DNA of 64,000 nt from an uncultured Collinsella sp. (GTDB lineage: Bacteria; Actinomycetota; Coriobacteriia; Coriobacteriales; Coriobacteriaceae), in assembly GCA_958405565.1 (NCBI GenBank), contig CATYEN010000001.1:62001-126000 (forward strand), given 5' to 3'. Below, in pieces: positions 40,685-49,689 of this stretch (position 1 is its first letter; every line of letters begins with the position of its first letter). The notes below the pieces were generated by a model. It did no database searches and was not told the DNA's origin. It saw only the letters and a list, made by a program, of their open reading frames with translations. The translations under genes and the position numbers were made by a program.

Positions 40685-43486
40685 CTACAGCGCTTCGGCA
40701 CAACGTTTGCAGATATGAGCGTGGCCGTTGTACTCGCCGACGGTGGTGCGGTAGTTCCAGCAACGGTCGCAGCACTCGCCCTCAGCAGCATCGATGGCAA
40801 CGGAGAGCTCCTCGCCCTGGGTCAGCTCAACATCGGAGACGATGTAGAACTCGGCCAGGTCGACGGCCTTGTCGCCGGTCAGCAGCGCATACATCTCGGC
40901 GGGAACGACCGCCTTGACGCGGACCTGCTGGCTCTTAGTGAAGGTGCCGGCGGAGCGGGCATCCTCAAGGGCCTTGGTCACGGCGCTACGGAGCTCGAGT
41001 GAAGCCTCAAGCACGCCCTCGAACTCATTGGCCTCGTCGATCGTGATGGGTGACTTGTACCAATCGAGCAGTGCGGCGTACTTCTGATGATCGACGCAGC
41101 CGGCGGGCGCATAGGCCATGGCCTCATCGACGGTGTAGGACAGAATCGGCTGCAGATCGCGCATGAGCATCGAGAAGAGCTCAGCGAGCACGGTCTGGGC
41201 GCTGCGGCGCTCGAGCGAGCCGGGCTTATCGCAGTACAGACGGTCCTTCAGGGCGTCGAGGTACACGTTGGAAAGCTCGGTAACCACGAAGTCGTAGAGC
41301 GCACGGTAGGCGCGCGGGAACTCGTAGCAAGAGTAAGCGTCGTCGACCTCGGCCTGGACCTGGGTCAGACGGGCAACCATGAGCTTGTCGAGCGGCAGCA
41401 GGTCGGCAAAGGCGACACCGTCGGTCTCGGGCTCAAACTGACCCTCGAGCTCGGAAAGCAGGAAGCGCAGCGTGTTGCGGAAACGACGGTAGGCATCGGA
41501 CGTACGAGCGAGAATCTCGTGGTCGATGGAAACGTCGGAGCTGGTGTCGACGGAGGCAACCCACAGGCGGATGATGTCGGCGCCCATCTCGTCACAGACC
41601 TTGTTGGGGTCGATGACGTTGCCGAGCGACTTGGACATCTTGCGGCCCTGGCCGTCGAGCGTGAAGCCCTGCGAGACGACCGCCTTGTACGGAGCGTGGC
41701 CGTTGGCGCCCACCGAGGTAAGCAGCGAACTCTGGAACCAACCGCGATGCTGGTCGGAGCCCTCGAGATACACGTCCGCCGGGTACTCAAGCTCGGGGCG
41801 ATACTCGCAGACGGCCTTCCAGGAAACGCCGGAGTCCCACCACACGTCGAGGATGTCCTTATCGGCCTTGAGGTGATGGCCGCCGCACTTGGGGCAGACG
41901 CAGGCCTCGCCCAGGTAGCTCTCGGGAGCATCGGTGAACCAGGCGTCGGAGCCCTTCTCGTGGAAGAGCTTGATGACGGCGTCGAGCGTAGCGTCGTTCA
42001 TGACCTTCTCGCCGCAGTCGGCGCAGGTGTAGCTAGGGATGGGCACGCCCCAGTTGCGCTGACGGCTGATGCACCAGTCGGGACGCTGCTCGACCATGGC
42101 ACCGATACGGTTTGCCGCGTGGGCCGGATACCACTTGACGTTCTCGCGGACCTCTTTGCCAGCCTGCTCACGCAAACCGGTCTTGTCCATCGAGACAAAC
42201 CACTGGTCGGTAGCACGGAAGAGCACCGGGTGCTTGCAGCGCCAGCAGTGCGGATAGCTGTGCGTGATCTTCTTCTCGAGGACCAGGGTGCCACGCTCGC
42301 GCAGGAACTCGATGATGTGCGGGTTGGCCTCATCGGTATCCATACCGCTGAAGGGGCCACCGGTGCCAAACTCCTCACCGGTGTAGAACTTGCCGTCGTC
42401 ATCGACCGGCATGCAGATGTCGGTGATGCCCTCCTTGAGGCAGGCAAAATAGTCGTCGACGCCGTGGCCGGGCGAGTTGTGGACGATACCGGTACCGTCA
42501 TCGACACCGACGTAATCGGCCAGCAGCGCCACGCCCTCGACACCGTCAAAAATCGGCTGCTTATAGTGGATGTGGTGGAAGGTCTCGGCGGAAACCACAT
42601 AGGGCTTACCGTCGACCATAACCGGGGTGTACTCCCAGCCAAACTCCTCACAGCACTTGGGAGCCAGGTCCTCGAGCATGACCTCGGCGCGGCCATCGTG
42701 CTCAACGGCGACGTAGGCGGCGCCGGGCTTGAGGGAAACTGCCTGATCGGAGGGGATGGTCCACGGCGTGGTCGTCCAGATGATAAAGTCGACCGGTCCG
42801 TCGAAGTTCTCGAGGCCGGCGGGCTTGGAGGTCATCTCAAAGCGCACGAAAATGGAGGGGCTCGTCTCGTCGGAGTACTCGATCTCGGCCTCGGCGAGTG
42901 CGGTGTGGCAGTGCTTGCACCAGTGGACGGGCTTGTGACCGCGATAGATCATGCCCTTGTCGAACATGGCCTTGAAAACCTCGATGTCGGCGGCGTCATG
43001 CTGGTGATAGAGCGTCAGATACGGGTTGTCCCAGTCGCCGAGCACGCCCAGACGACGGAAACCGGCCTTCTGAAGCTCAATGTTCTCGACAGCGAACTTG
43101 TTGCAGAGCTCGCGGATCTTAGCCGTGGAAGTCTGGTTGAACTTTTCGGTGCCGAGCTTCTCCTCGACCTTGTGCTCAATCGGCTGACCGTGGCAGTCCC
43201 AACCGGGGACATAGGGGACCTCATAGCCCTGCATCATCCAGTAACGGTTGATCATGTCCTTGGAGATCTTGTTCATGGCGTGGCCGATGTGGATCGGGCC
43301 GTTGGCGTACGGAGGGCCGTCGTGCAGCACGAACTTCTTGTGACCCTCGTTCTTCTTCAGAACCTGCTCGTAGACCTTGTTGTCCTGCCAGTCCTTGAGT
43401 CGCTTGGGCTCGGACTTGGAAAGACCGGCACGCATGGGAAAACCGGTTTTGGGCAGATTCATCGTCTGCTTGTACTCGTTTGCCAC
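40685..43486 (-). CDS. ileS: Isoleucyl-tRNA synthetase
   Basis: A 933-residue class I synthetase. A GTG start at 43486 is favoured because GAAAGGGG lies just upstream; an ATG eight codons later is the alternative. The HIGH-type motif is IHIGHAMNK and the KMSKS loop is KMSKSLGN. The large CP1 editing domain lies between, with WTTTPWTIPSDQA. The C-terminus carries a zinc-binding pair CCDRCWNY and CKRCAEAL. Length and motifs match the normal bacterial type. A T-box leader with an isoleucine specifier precedes it, and lspA-rluD follow in order. Confidence 0.97.
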   Translation of the reverse strand: MANEYKQTMNLPKTGFPMRAGLSKSEPKRLKDWQDNKVYEQVLKKNEGHKKFVLHDGPPYANGPIHIGHAMNKISKDMINRYWMMQGYEVPYVPGWDCHGQPIEHKVEEKLGTEKFNQTSTAKIRELCNKFAVENIELQKAGFRRLGVLGDWDNPYLTLYHQHDAADIEVFKAMFDKGMIYRGHKPVHWCKHCHTALAEAEIEYSDETSPSIFVRFEMTSKPAGLENFDGPVDFIIWTTTPWTIPSDQAVSLKPGAAYVAVEHDGRAEVMLEDLAPKCCEEFGWEYTPVMVDGKPYVVSAETFHHIHYKQPIFDGVEGVALLADYVGVDDGTGIVHNSPGHGVDDYFACLKEGITDICMPVDDDGKFYTGEEFGTGGPFSGMDTDEANPHIIEFLRERGTLVLEKKITHSYPHCWRCKHPVLFRATDQWFVSMDKTGLREQAGKEVRENVKWYPAHAANRIGAMVEQRPDWCISRQRNWGVPIPSYTCADCGEKVMNDATLDAVIKLFHEKGSDAWFTDAPESYLGEACVCPKCGGHHLKADKDILDVWWDSGVSWKAVCEYRPELEYPADVYLEGSDQHRGWFQSSLLTSVGANGHAPYKAVVSQGFTLDGQGRKMSKSLGNVIDPNKVCDEMGADIIRLWVASVDTSSDVSIDHEILARTSDAYRRFRNTLRFLLSELEGQFEPETDGVAFADLLPLDKLMVARLTQVQAEVDDAYSCYEFPRAYRALYDFVVTELSNVYLDALKDRLYCDKPGSLERRSAQTVLAELFSMLMRDLQPILSYTVDEAMAYAPAGCVDHQKYAALLDWYKSPITIDEANEFEGVLEASLELRSAVTKALEDARSAGTFTKSQQVRVKAVVPAEMYALLTGDKAVDLAEFYIVSDVELTQGEELSVAIDAAEGECCDRCWNYRTTVGEYNGHAHICKRCAEAL

Positions 43487-43971
43487 GGTACCCCTTTCAT
43501 GTCGTGGGCGCGCACGCCCGTTGGGCACCAAAAAAGCGCCCGTCCCTGCAAGCTGGGACGAAGCGCCACAAACGGGCTGCATGCCCGCAAAAGCTCTTCG
43601 CTTAACCACCCAGCTTAGATGCCCTCGCCCGCATTACAGCGCGCTCGCATCCGTTACTCGGCTGGCCTGTATCGACGACCATCTCGGCGATGTCTACTAA
43701 GACGTGCCTGCGCGGCGCGTCCGTTGGGACCGCAGCTCCGGGGTGATTTTCATCGGTCGCATGCGCGGGCTCTCAGCACTCCCCGCTCTCTGTAGCATGC
43801 GGATGGCCGACTACTCGTCCCCATCAACGCTTATGCGGAGTATGCTAGCACGTTCCGCGCCGCCGAAAAACCCTCAACACTGGTTTTATACGTTCGAAAT
43901 TTCTCACTATTACAGCCCTCCTCTAGGAGCAAAATACCTGAAAGCACTCTATCGAACGAAAGAAGGTTGCT
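43487..43971. other. Divergent intergenic region ileS / glycerol dehydrogenase-like gene
   Basis: This 485-base gap contains the ileS T-box leader (43530-43850) on the minus strand. The remaining 120 bases hold the promoters of both divergent genes and the AAGAAGG site of the plus-strand gene. No open frame with a credible start was seen. Confidence 0.75.
43530..43850 (-). promoter_or_regulatory. T-box riboswitch (isoleucine) controlling ileS
   Basis: On the minus strand the leader has a Stem I with the AG-rich distal element CAGAGAGCGGGGA (43780-43792). A specifier region follows reading GAAAATCACC, in which the codon ATC (43745-43747) means isoleucine. The T-box-like GGGTGG is at 43606-43611, with UGGU to pair with the tRNA ACCA end. 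A terminator hairpin ends in TTTTTT (43530-43566). AAGCTGGG just before the T-box can pair with CCCAGCTT in the terminator, giving the alternative antiterminator. Uncharged tRNA-Ile would raise ileS expression. Confidence 0.9.
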
Positions 43972-45060
43972 ATGCGCACGATTGGAATGAGCGACTACAC
44001 CGTTGGTGAGGATTGCTTTGACGAGCTGCCCGGCGCGCTGGCCGAATACGGAGCGACCAAGGTCGCGATCATCGGTGGCAAGCGAGCCCTGGCTGCGGCG
44101 CTGCCGGGAATCGAGGCGGCACTTGAAGGTACCGATGTCGAGGTCCTGGAGACGCGCGTCTATGGCACCAACAGCACGCGTGCCAATATCGCCAAGGTCG
44201 TGAACTCCCCCGCCTGCCAGGAAGCCGACGTGCTCATTGCCTGCGGCGGCGGCAAGGCACTCGACACCGTCAAGACGGCGGCCATCGAGCTCAAGAAGAT
44301 CGTCTTTACGGTACCGACGATCTGCTCCAACTGCTCGGCCGCGACCGCCATTGCCGTTGTCTACAACGACGACGGCACGCTCGAGGGCTATTCGTACCCC
44401 AACCGTCCCGCGCATATCTTCATCAACCCCAAGATCATCGCCGAGGCACCAGCAGAGTACTTCTGGGCCGGCGTAGGCGATGCCCTGTCCAAGCAGCCCG
44501 AGGTCGAGTACGCCACGAGTGCCGGCAACCTGGAGCACACAGCAGGCCTTGGTCTGGCACTCGCCCACACCTGCTCCGAGCCGCTGTTTACCTACGGCGT
44601 CCAGGGTCTTGAGGACGTGCGTCAAAATCTGTCGAGCGAGGCCGTCAAGCAGATTGCGCTCGACATCGTGGTCAACACGGGCTACGTCTCCAACCTGACC
44701 AACCAAAACGATTACTACTACAACTCGAGCGTGGCGCACGCGTTCTACAACGCCACCTGCAGCATTCCGCGTGAGGGATCATACCTGCACGGCGAGGTCG
44801 TAAGCCTGGGCGTGCTGGTGCTGTTCGCCTACACGGGCGACACCGAGAACCTTAAGCGCTACGCCGCCTTCAACAAGCAGATGAGCCTGCCCTTAACGCT
44901 TGAGCAGGTCGGCCTTTCCGAGGCCGACATCCCGGCCCTGTGCGAGTACGCGCACGCTACCAACGAGTGGAGGCAGGGCAACCCAGAGCCCTTCACCGAC
45001 GAGAAATTCGCCGCCGCCATCAAGGCCGCCAACGCCTACGGTCACACGCTCCTCGCCTAA
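43972..45060 (+). CDS. Glycerol dehydrogenase-like (iron/zinc-containing ADH family)
   Basis: A 362-residue cytoplasmic dehydrogenase with AAGAAGG five bases before the start. The NAD-binding motif is LIACGGGKALDTVK, followed by PTICSNCSAATA. Metal ligands are Asp170 (GVGDALSK), His256 (SSVAHAFYN) and His273 (GSYLHGEVVSLG). This is the GldA branch of group III alcohol dehydrogenases; glycerol to dihydroxyacetone is the typical reaction, but other polyols are possible. It is monocistronic, divergent from ileS, with a terminator starting inside its stop codon. Confidence 0.88.
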   Translation: MRTIGMSDYTVGEDCFDELPGALAEYGATKVAIIGGKRALAAALPGIEAALEGTDVEVLETRVYGTNSTRANIAKVVNSPACQEADVLIACGGGKALDTVKTAAIELKKIVFTVPTICSNCSAATAIAVVYNDDGTLEGYSYPNRPAHIFINPKIIAEAPAEYFWAGVGDALSKQPEVEYATSAGNLEHTAGLGLALAHTCSEPLFTYGVQGLEDVRQNLSSEAVKQIALDIVVNTGYVSNLTNQNDYYYNSSVAHAFYNATCSIPREGSYLHGEVVSLGVLVLFAYTGDTENLKRYAAFNKQMSLPLTLEQVGLSEADIPALCEYAHATNEWRQGNPEPFTDEKFAAAIKAANAYGHTLLA

Positions 45061-45098
45061 CCTGCCAAAAAGGGACAGGTTTTTTGGCAGGTTTTATC
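45059..45098 (+). terminator. Terminator of the glycerol dehydrogenase-like gene
   Basis: AACCTGCCAAAAA pairs with TTTTTTGGCAGGTT and is followed by TTATC. The hairpin overlaps the stop codon. Confidence 0.85.
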
Positions 45099-45146
45099 TG
45101 GGAAAACGCCACTGAATATTTATTGAAATTGTTTAGCTTACCGGCA

Positions 45147-45180
45147 AAGGGGGCGACTATCTACTCGATGGCCGCCCCTT
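45147..45180 (-). terminator. Hairpin after the DUF523 gene
   Basis: On the minus strand AAGGGGCG pairs with CGCCCC-x-CTT around a long loop, with a short CTTTTG at the end. A moderate terminator. Confidence 0.5.
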
Positions 45181-45187
45181 TCATTTG

Positions 45188-45640
45188 CTATTCCAACATG
45201 CTGGGGTCAAATTCGCTTGCGGGGATCACACGGTACCCGTGGCGCAGAAGCAGGTCGACAAAAACACCGTTGCCCGCTGTGAGGGTGCCGCTGAATGTTC
45301 CGTCGTAGATACGGCCCACACCACACGACGGACTGCGATCCTGCAAAATGCACGCGGCGATCTCGGACGGGCCACCCGCCTGCTCACACATATCGAGTGC
45401 GCGCTGGGCGCCCAGGCGAAACTCGCGATCGACTGAGGTGCCCTCGCAGGTACGGACCTCGCCGTTCACAATCTCGGACGGCTTACGCGGTGTGGGCAGG
45501 CCGCCAAAGACCTCGGGGCATACGAGGAGCACCTCGGTCCCCGTACGCTCGCAAGCCTCAACCAACGCGCGGTGGTAATTATCGAGCCCGTTATACTTGC
45601 AACTCTCGCCCATCAAGCAGGCACTCACCACGATCTTCAT
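45188..45640 (-). CDS. DUF523 family protein
   Basis: A 150-residue protein. The start at 45640 is preferred because GAGAGGG lies six bases upstream. The DUF523 pattern is complete: VVSACLMGESCKYNG, VLLVCPEVFGGLPTPRKPSE, a Cys in VRTCEGT, and DRSPSCGVGRIYDG. The conserved cysteines suggest metal or cluster binding, but the family function is unknown. It is separated from upstream ftsH by a terminator. Confidence 0.88.
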   Translation of the reverse strand: MKIVVSACLMGESCKYNGLDNYHRALVEACERTGTEVLLVCPEVFGGLPTPRKPSEIVNGEVRTCEGTSVDREFRLGAQRALDMCEQAGGPSEIAACILQDRSPSCGVGRIYDGTFSGTLTAGNGVFVDLLLRHGYRVIPASEFDPSMLE

Positions 45641-45655
45641 TTCCATCCCTCTCAA

Positions 45656-45695
45656 GCAAAACGCCCCATTTGAGAAAGCTGCTCAAATGGGGCGT
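45656..45695 (-). terminator. Terminator after ftsH
   Basis: On the minus strand a 14-pair stem (ACGCCCCATTTGAG and its complement) is followed by TTTTGC, 27 bases past the ftsH stop. Confidence 0.85.
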
Positions 45696-45721
45696 CGGCG
45701 TTTACTGGCTCGGCCGCGGCT

Positions 45722-47629
45722 TTACTGCTGCTTAGGCATCAGCGGATTCTCGCGCGTGAGGAGATTCATGAACTCCTCGCCCGTGATCGTCTCCTTCTTG
45801 TAGAGATAACGAGCAAGCTCGTGAAGCTTAAACTTGTTCTCCTTCAGGATCTGCAGGGCGCGATCATGCGCGTCCTCGATCAGCTTGGCGACAATCGCGT
45901 CCACACGCTCGGCCGTGCCGGGGGCGCAGGTGAGCGACGTGTCCTGATTGAGATACGCGTTCTGGACGGTACCGAGCGCCATCATGCCAAACTCGTCGGA
46001 CATACCAAAGCGAGTCACCATGTTGCGGGCGAGCTTGGTTGCCTGCTCGATATCGTTGGCGGCACCGGTCGTCATCTCGCCAAAGATGAGCTCCTCGGCT
46101 GCACGGCCACCGCAATAGACGGCGAGCTTGTCCAGGACCTCCTGGCGCGTGGTCAGGAAGCGCTCGTCCTCCTCGACCTGCATGGTGTAGCCCAGAGCAC
46201 CACTCGTGCGTGGCACGATGGTGATCTTGGTGACCGGCGCGGAGCCCTTCTGGCGGGCGGCAACAATGGCATGGCCGATCTCGTGGTAAGAAACGACCTG
46301 CTTCTCGTGGTCGGACAGCACCGTAGACTTACGCTGCTGGCCGGCAATGACGACTTCCACCGACTCCTCAAAGTCATCCTGGGTTGCACGCTTGCGACCC
46401 TCGCGAACGGCGCGCAGGGCGCCCTCGTTGATGATATTGGCCAGGTCGGCGCCCGAGGCACCGGGCGTGGCGCGGGCAATCGCAGTCAGGTCGATCGGCG
46501 GCTGAGTCTTCACGCTCTTGGCGTGGAGCTCGAGGATGTTCTTACGACCGGTCAGATCGGGCAACTCGACAGGGATGCGGCGGTCAAAACGACCGGGGCG
46601 CAACAGGGCCGGGTCAAGGCTGTCGGGACGGTTGGTCGCAGCGAGGACGACGATGCCCTTGTGGTTATCGAAGCCGTCCATCTCGGTCAGCAGCTGGTTG
46701 AGCGTCTGCTCGCGCTCGTCGTTGCCGCTAAAGCCGCCGCCGTCACGCTTTTTGCCGATGGTATCGATCTCGTCAATAAATACGATACAGGGAGCCTTTT
46801 CCTTGGCCTGCTTAAACAGATCGCGTACCTTGGCGGCGCCACGGCCAACGAACATCTCGACGAACTCAGAACCAGAAATACTAAAGAACGGCACACCCGC
46901 CTCGCCGGCCACAGCCTTGGCAAGCAGGGTCTTACCGGTACCCGGAGGGCCAACAAGAAGAGCACCGCGCGGCAGCTTGGCGCCGATCTCCTCGTAGCGC
47001 TGCGGCTTCTCCAGAAAGTCGACGACCTCCTTGAGGGACTCCTTGGCCTCTTCCTGGCCGGCGACGTCCTTAAAGGTCACGCCCACGTCCTTGGAGGCGA
47101 TCACGCGCGCACCGGACTTGCCCAGTCCACCGCCGCCAAAACCACCGCCGCCAAAGTTCATCGACGGGCCGTCATCACCCATGGCCTTCTTCATGCGGCG
47201 GTTGAGCCACCAGCCAATCAGGAAGAAAATCGCCATGGGAAGAATGAGGGTGAGCAGGTAGTAGGTCATCAGACCCGAGTTCTTATCGGGAACGACCGAC
47301 TCAAGCGAGGCGCCAGATTCAAGCACGCGATCGGTAAAGCCCGCGTCATTCGGCACGCCGGTCGTCTTGTAGGCGATGTTCTCGTCCTCGCCCTTCTTGG
47401 TGTAATAAATCGTGTAATCGTCCGTGTTGTACTCGACCTTGTCGACGCTCTTCTTATCGAGCGCTTTGACAAACGTCGAATAATCGGTCTTCGTAATCTG
47501 CTGCGTGTGACCGATGTTGGGGAACAGAACGGTCGAGAGCACGAGGTAGACGACGAAGGCGATGAGCACGTAGAGGATCATATTCCGTCTACGTTTGTTG
47601 TCATCCATCTCCATCTGCTTGAACTCCAT
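45722..47629 (-). CDS. ftsH: ATP-dependent zinc metalloprotease FtsH
   Basis: A 635-residue membrane AAA+ protease for quality control of membrane proteins. A first membrane segment (NMILYVLIAFVVYLVLSTVLF) precedes an extracytoplasmic domain of about 80 residues and a second segment (YYLLTLILPMAIFFLIGWWL). The AAA core shows GPPGTGKTLLAKAVAGE, IVFIDEIDTIGKKR and RPGRFDRRIPVELP. The zinc site is HEIGHAIVAA with the downstream Asp-bearing GEMTTGAANDIEQAT. The start is uncertain among three nearby ATGs because none has a strong ribosome site. It is divergent from cobO. Confidence 0.96.
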   Translation of the reverse strand: MEFKQMEMDDNKRRRNMILYVLIAFVVYLVLSTVLFPNIGHTQQITKTDYSTFVKALDKKSVDKVEYNTDDYTIYYTKKGEDENIAYKTTGVPNDAGFTDRVLESGASLESVVPDKNSGLMTYYLLTLILPMAIFFLIGWWLNRRMKKAMGDDGPSMNFGGGGFGGGGLGKSGARVIASKDVGVTFKDVAGQEEAKESLKEVVDFLEKPQRYEEIGAKLPRGALLVGPPGTGKTLLAKAVAGEAGVPFFSISGSEFVEMFVGRGAAKVRDLFKQAKEKAPCIVFIDEIDTIGKKRDGGGFSGNDEREQTLNQLLTEMDGFDNHKGIVVLAATNRPDSLDPALLRPGRFDRRIPVELPDLTGRKNILELHAKSVKTQPPIDLTAIARATPGASGADLANIINEGALRAVREGRKRATQDDFEESVEVVIAGQQRKSTVLSDHEKQVVSYHEIGHAIVAARQKGSAPVTKITIVPRTSGALGYTMQVEEDERFLTTRQEVLDKLAVYCGGRAAEELIFGEMTTGAANDIEQATKLARNMVTRFGMSDEFGMMALGTVQNAYLNQDTSLTCAPGTAERVDAIVAKLIEDAHDRALQILKENKFKLHELARYLYKKETITGEEFMNLLTRENPLMPKQQ

Positions 47630-47706
47630 CTACTGGGGTTGATAATGGTTTCTAGAATACCCAACCCGAGCGACGATAAACCGACGCTGGGCACGAAAGG
47701 ATAGAG

Positions 47707-48192
47707 ATGGCATCACTGGAAGTCGGCAAGGTTCAAATCTATACGGGCGACGGTAAGGGCAAGACGACGGCTGCGCTGGGGCTGGCTTTGCGCGCCACAG
47801 GCTATGGGCTCGACGTACTTATGCTGCAGTTTGCAAAGAAGCTGCACTGCGCCGAACACGATGCGGCGCAGTGCCTGGGACTGCGCATTGTACAGGCCAA
47901 TCGCAACACGCCCGAAGCTTGTGCCGCACAGATCATGGAGCTGGCGCGCGAGCAGATTAGCCAGGTCGACGTTCTGATTCTGGACGAACTTGGCGAGGCC
48001 ATGCGCCGCGGCTTTGTGACGCGCGAGGATGTGGAGGGGTTGATCGCGCTGAAGCCTGCCACCACGGAGCTCGTGCTCACCGGCCGCGGATTACTGCCCC
48101 TCGCCGACCTTGCCGACCTAGTAACCGAAATGCGCCCCGTCAAACATTACTTCGACGAAGGCCTCCTAGCCCGCCAAGGCATCGAATACTAG
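47707..48192 (+). CDS. cobO: Cob(I)yrinic acid a,c-diamide adenosyltransferase
   Basis: A 161-residue P-loop protein of the CobO/BtuR family (also CobA). Walker A is GDGKGKTT (14-21), followed by ALGLALRATGYGLDVLMLQF, VLILDELGEAM and ELVLTGRGL. It transfers adenosyl from ATP to cob(I)alamin to make coenzyme B12. The usual approximate length is 180-200, and the family Q-F-x-K motif is present. AAAGGA precedes the start. No other cobalamin gene is adjacent; the CbiK-like chelatase 47 kb away is the only other candidate link in the window. Salvage of imported corrinoids is plausible. Confidence 0.93.
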   Translation: MASLEVGKVQIYTGDGKGKTTAALGLALRATGYGLDVLMLQFAKKLHCAEHDAAQCLGLRIVQANRNTPEACAAQIMELAREQISQVDVLILDELGEAMRRGFVTREDVEGLIALKPATTELVLTGRGLLPLADLADLVTEMRPVKHYFDEGLLARQGIEY

Positions 48193-48217
48193 CCATTGCG
48201 GACGTCCCCAATGGCTA
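48190..48217. terminator. Hairpin spanning both stop codons of convergent cobO and MATE genes
   Basis: Nine-base arms TAGCCATTG/CAATGGCTA begin and end exactly at the two opposing TAG stops. No U-tract is seen on either side. Confidence 0.5.
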
Positions 48218-49564
48218 GGCGGTGGCGCGGCCTAGCCAGTTGCCGCTGTGGTGGTAGATGGTGAACATTGTGGCCGTGATGAGCCAGGTTACGGGGTAAA
48301 CCAGCAGCAGGTGCTCAAGCGACGGATCGAACGGCATAATCGCAAACACCCAGATCACCCTGAGCACGACGGTGCCAAAAATCGTGAGCAGCATGGGCTG
48401 TAAGCTCACGCCGGCGCCGCGAATGGAGCCCGACGCGTTTTCGATAATCGAGAAGATCGCGTAGAACGGCGCGATAAAATGAAGAATCGTCGTGGTGTAT
48501 GCCGAAATCGAAGCATCGTCGACAAACAGACGCGACAACGGACCCGAGAACACCAGCAGCACGGCAGACAGGCCACCAATGAGCATAAACGACAGCACGA
48601 GCGACGTATGGTAGCCCTTGCGCATGCGCTCGTAGTTGCGCGCACCAAAGTTCTGTGCAGAGAACGTGGTGATCGACACGCCAAGCGCCTCGGTAACCAT
48701 CCAGACAATGCCATCCAAACGGCCCGAAAGACCCCACGCCGTGGTGACATCGGCACCAAACGAATTGACCGACACCTGAATCAAAACGTTGGAAATCGAA
48801 TACGCAGCAGACTGAAAGCCAAGCGGCAGACCACACGAGATCATGCTCTTACAAATGCCAGGATCAATGCCGAGCTTGGACAGTGAAAGCCGCCACGCGC
48901 CCGGTGCGTGCATCATACGAATCACGATCATCGTGGCGTTGGAGCAAATGGTCAGCGCCACCGCGATGCCGCAGCCCAGAGCCTCCATATGAAGCACGGC
49001 AACGAAGATGACATCCAGCACCGCATTAACAAGGCAGCCGGAAGCGATGATCACAGCAGGCCCGCGCGTGTCGCCCACGGCGCGCAGCAGTGCCGTTCCC
49101 ATATTGAGCAGCAGCGCCGCAACCATGGCGGCAAAATAGCAACGAGCATAGGCAACGCCCTCGGCCAATAGTTCATGCGGCGTGTTCATAAGCACCAGCA
49201 TGGGTTCAACGAACACTATGCCAAGAATCGAGAAAACGATACCGCCCACCAGCGCGAGCGTCATGGCTGTATGGACCGAACGACTCAGTCGCTCATCATC
49301 GTGCTGGCCAAAATACTGACCGGTAATAACGGCACATCCAGCACCCACACCGACGCAAAAACCAATGCAGAGCTCTGTAAGAACCATCGTGGCCTGGATG
49401 CCGCCCAGCGCGAGCTTACCGCCAAACTGACCGACGATATAGGTACCGATAAGCGTGTATGCCTGCTGAAAAAACGAGCTAAAGAAGATGGGAACGCACA
49501 GCGAAAGCAGCTGCTGCCAAATGACACCCTGCGTTACATCAATAGCCGTAGATTTCTTAGCCAC
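48215..49564 (-). CDS. MATE family efflux transporter
   Basis: A protein of about 449 residues with twelve hydrophobic segments. A GTG start at 49564 is suggested by GGGGAGGG just upstream; a TTG ten codons earlier is possible. The MATE halves show VPIFFSSFFQQAYTLIGTYIVG and CGLPLGFQSAAYSISNVLIQ, with the repeat motifs TAWGLSGRLDGIVWM and SAQNFGARNYERM. The pattern is of the DinF/NorM group, which exports drugs or organic cations with Na+ or H+. It is convergent with cobO and monocistronic. Confidence 0.92.
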   Translation of the reverse strand: MAKKSTAIDVTQGVIWQQLLSLCVPIFFSSFFQQAYTLIGTYIVGQFGGKLALGGIQATMVLTELCIGFCVGVGAGCAVITGQYFGQHDDERLSRSVHTAMTLALVGGIVFSILGIVFVEPMLVLMNTPHELLAEGVAYARCYFAAMVAALLLNMGTALLRAVGDTRGPAVIIASGCLVNAVLDVIFVAVLHMEALGCGIAVALTICSNATMIVIRMMHAPGAWRLSLSKLGIDPGICKSMISCGLPLGFQSAAYSISNVLIQVSVNSFGADVTTAWGLSGRLDGIVWMVTEALGVSITTFSAQNFGARNYERMRKGYHTSLVLSFMLIGGLSAVLLVFSGPLSRLFVDDASISAYTTTILHFIAPFYAIFSIIENASGSIRGAGVSLQPMLLTIFGTVVLRVIWVFAIMPFDPSLEHLLLVYPVTWLITATMFTIYHHSGNWLGRATA

Positions 49565-49689
49565 ACGCCCTCCCCACCAGCGTACGTCAAACAATAAAAC
49601 GGCAATTTAAGACCAAAGCCAATACCAGCTTAGCACCGACCCGGATCGGCCGATACACCCCGAATCAGAGCCCGGTGCGAAATATCTGC

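Noticed and set aside
41087..43618. Long plus-strand open frame opposite ileS
   Set aside because: Same shadow effect; ileS motifs on the minus strand are complete and the T-box precedes it.
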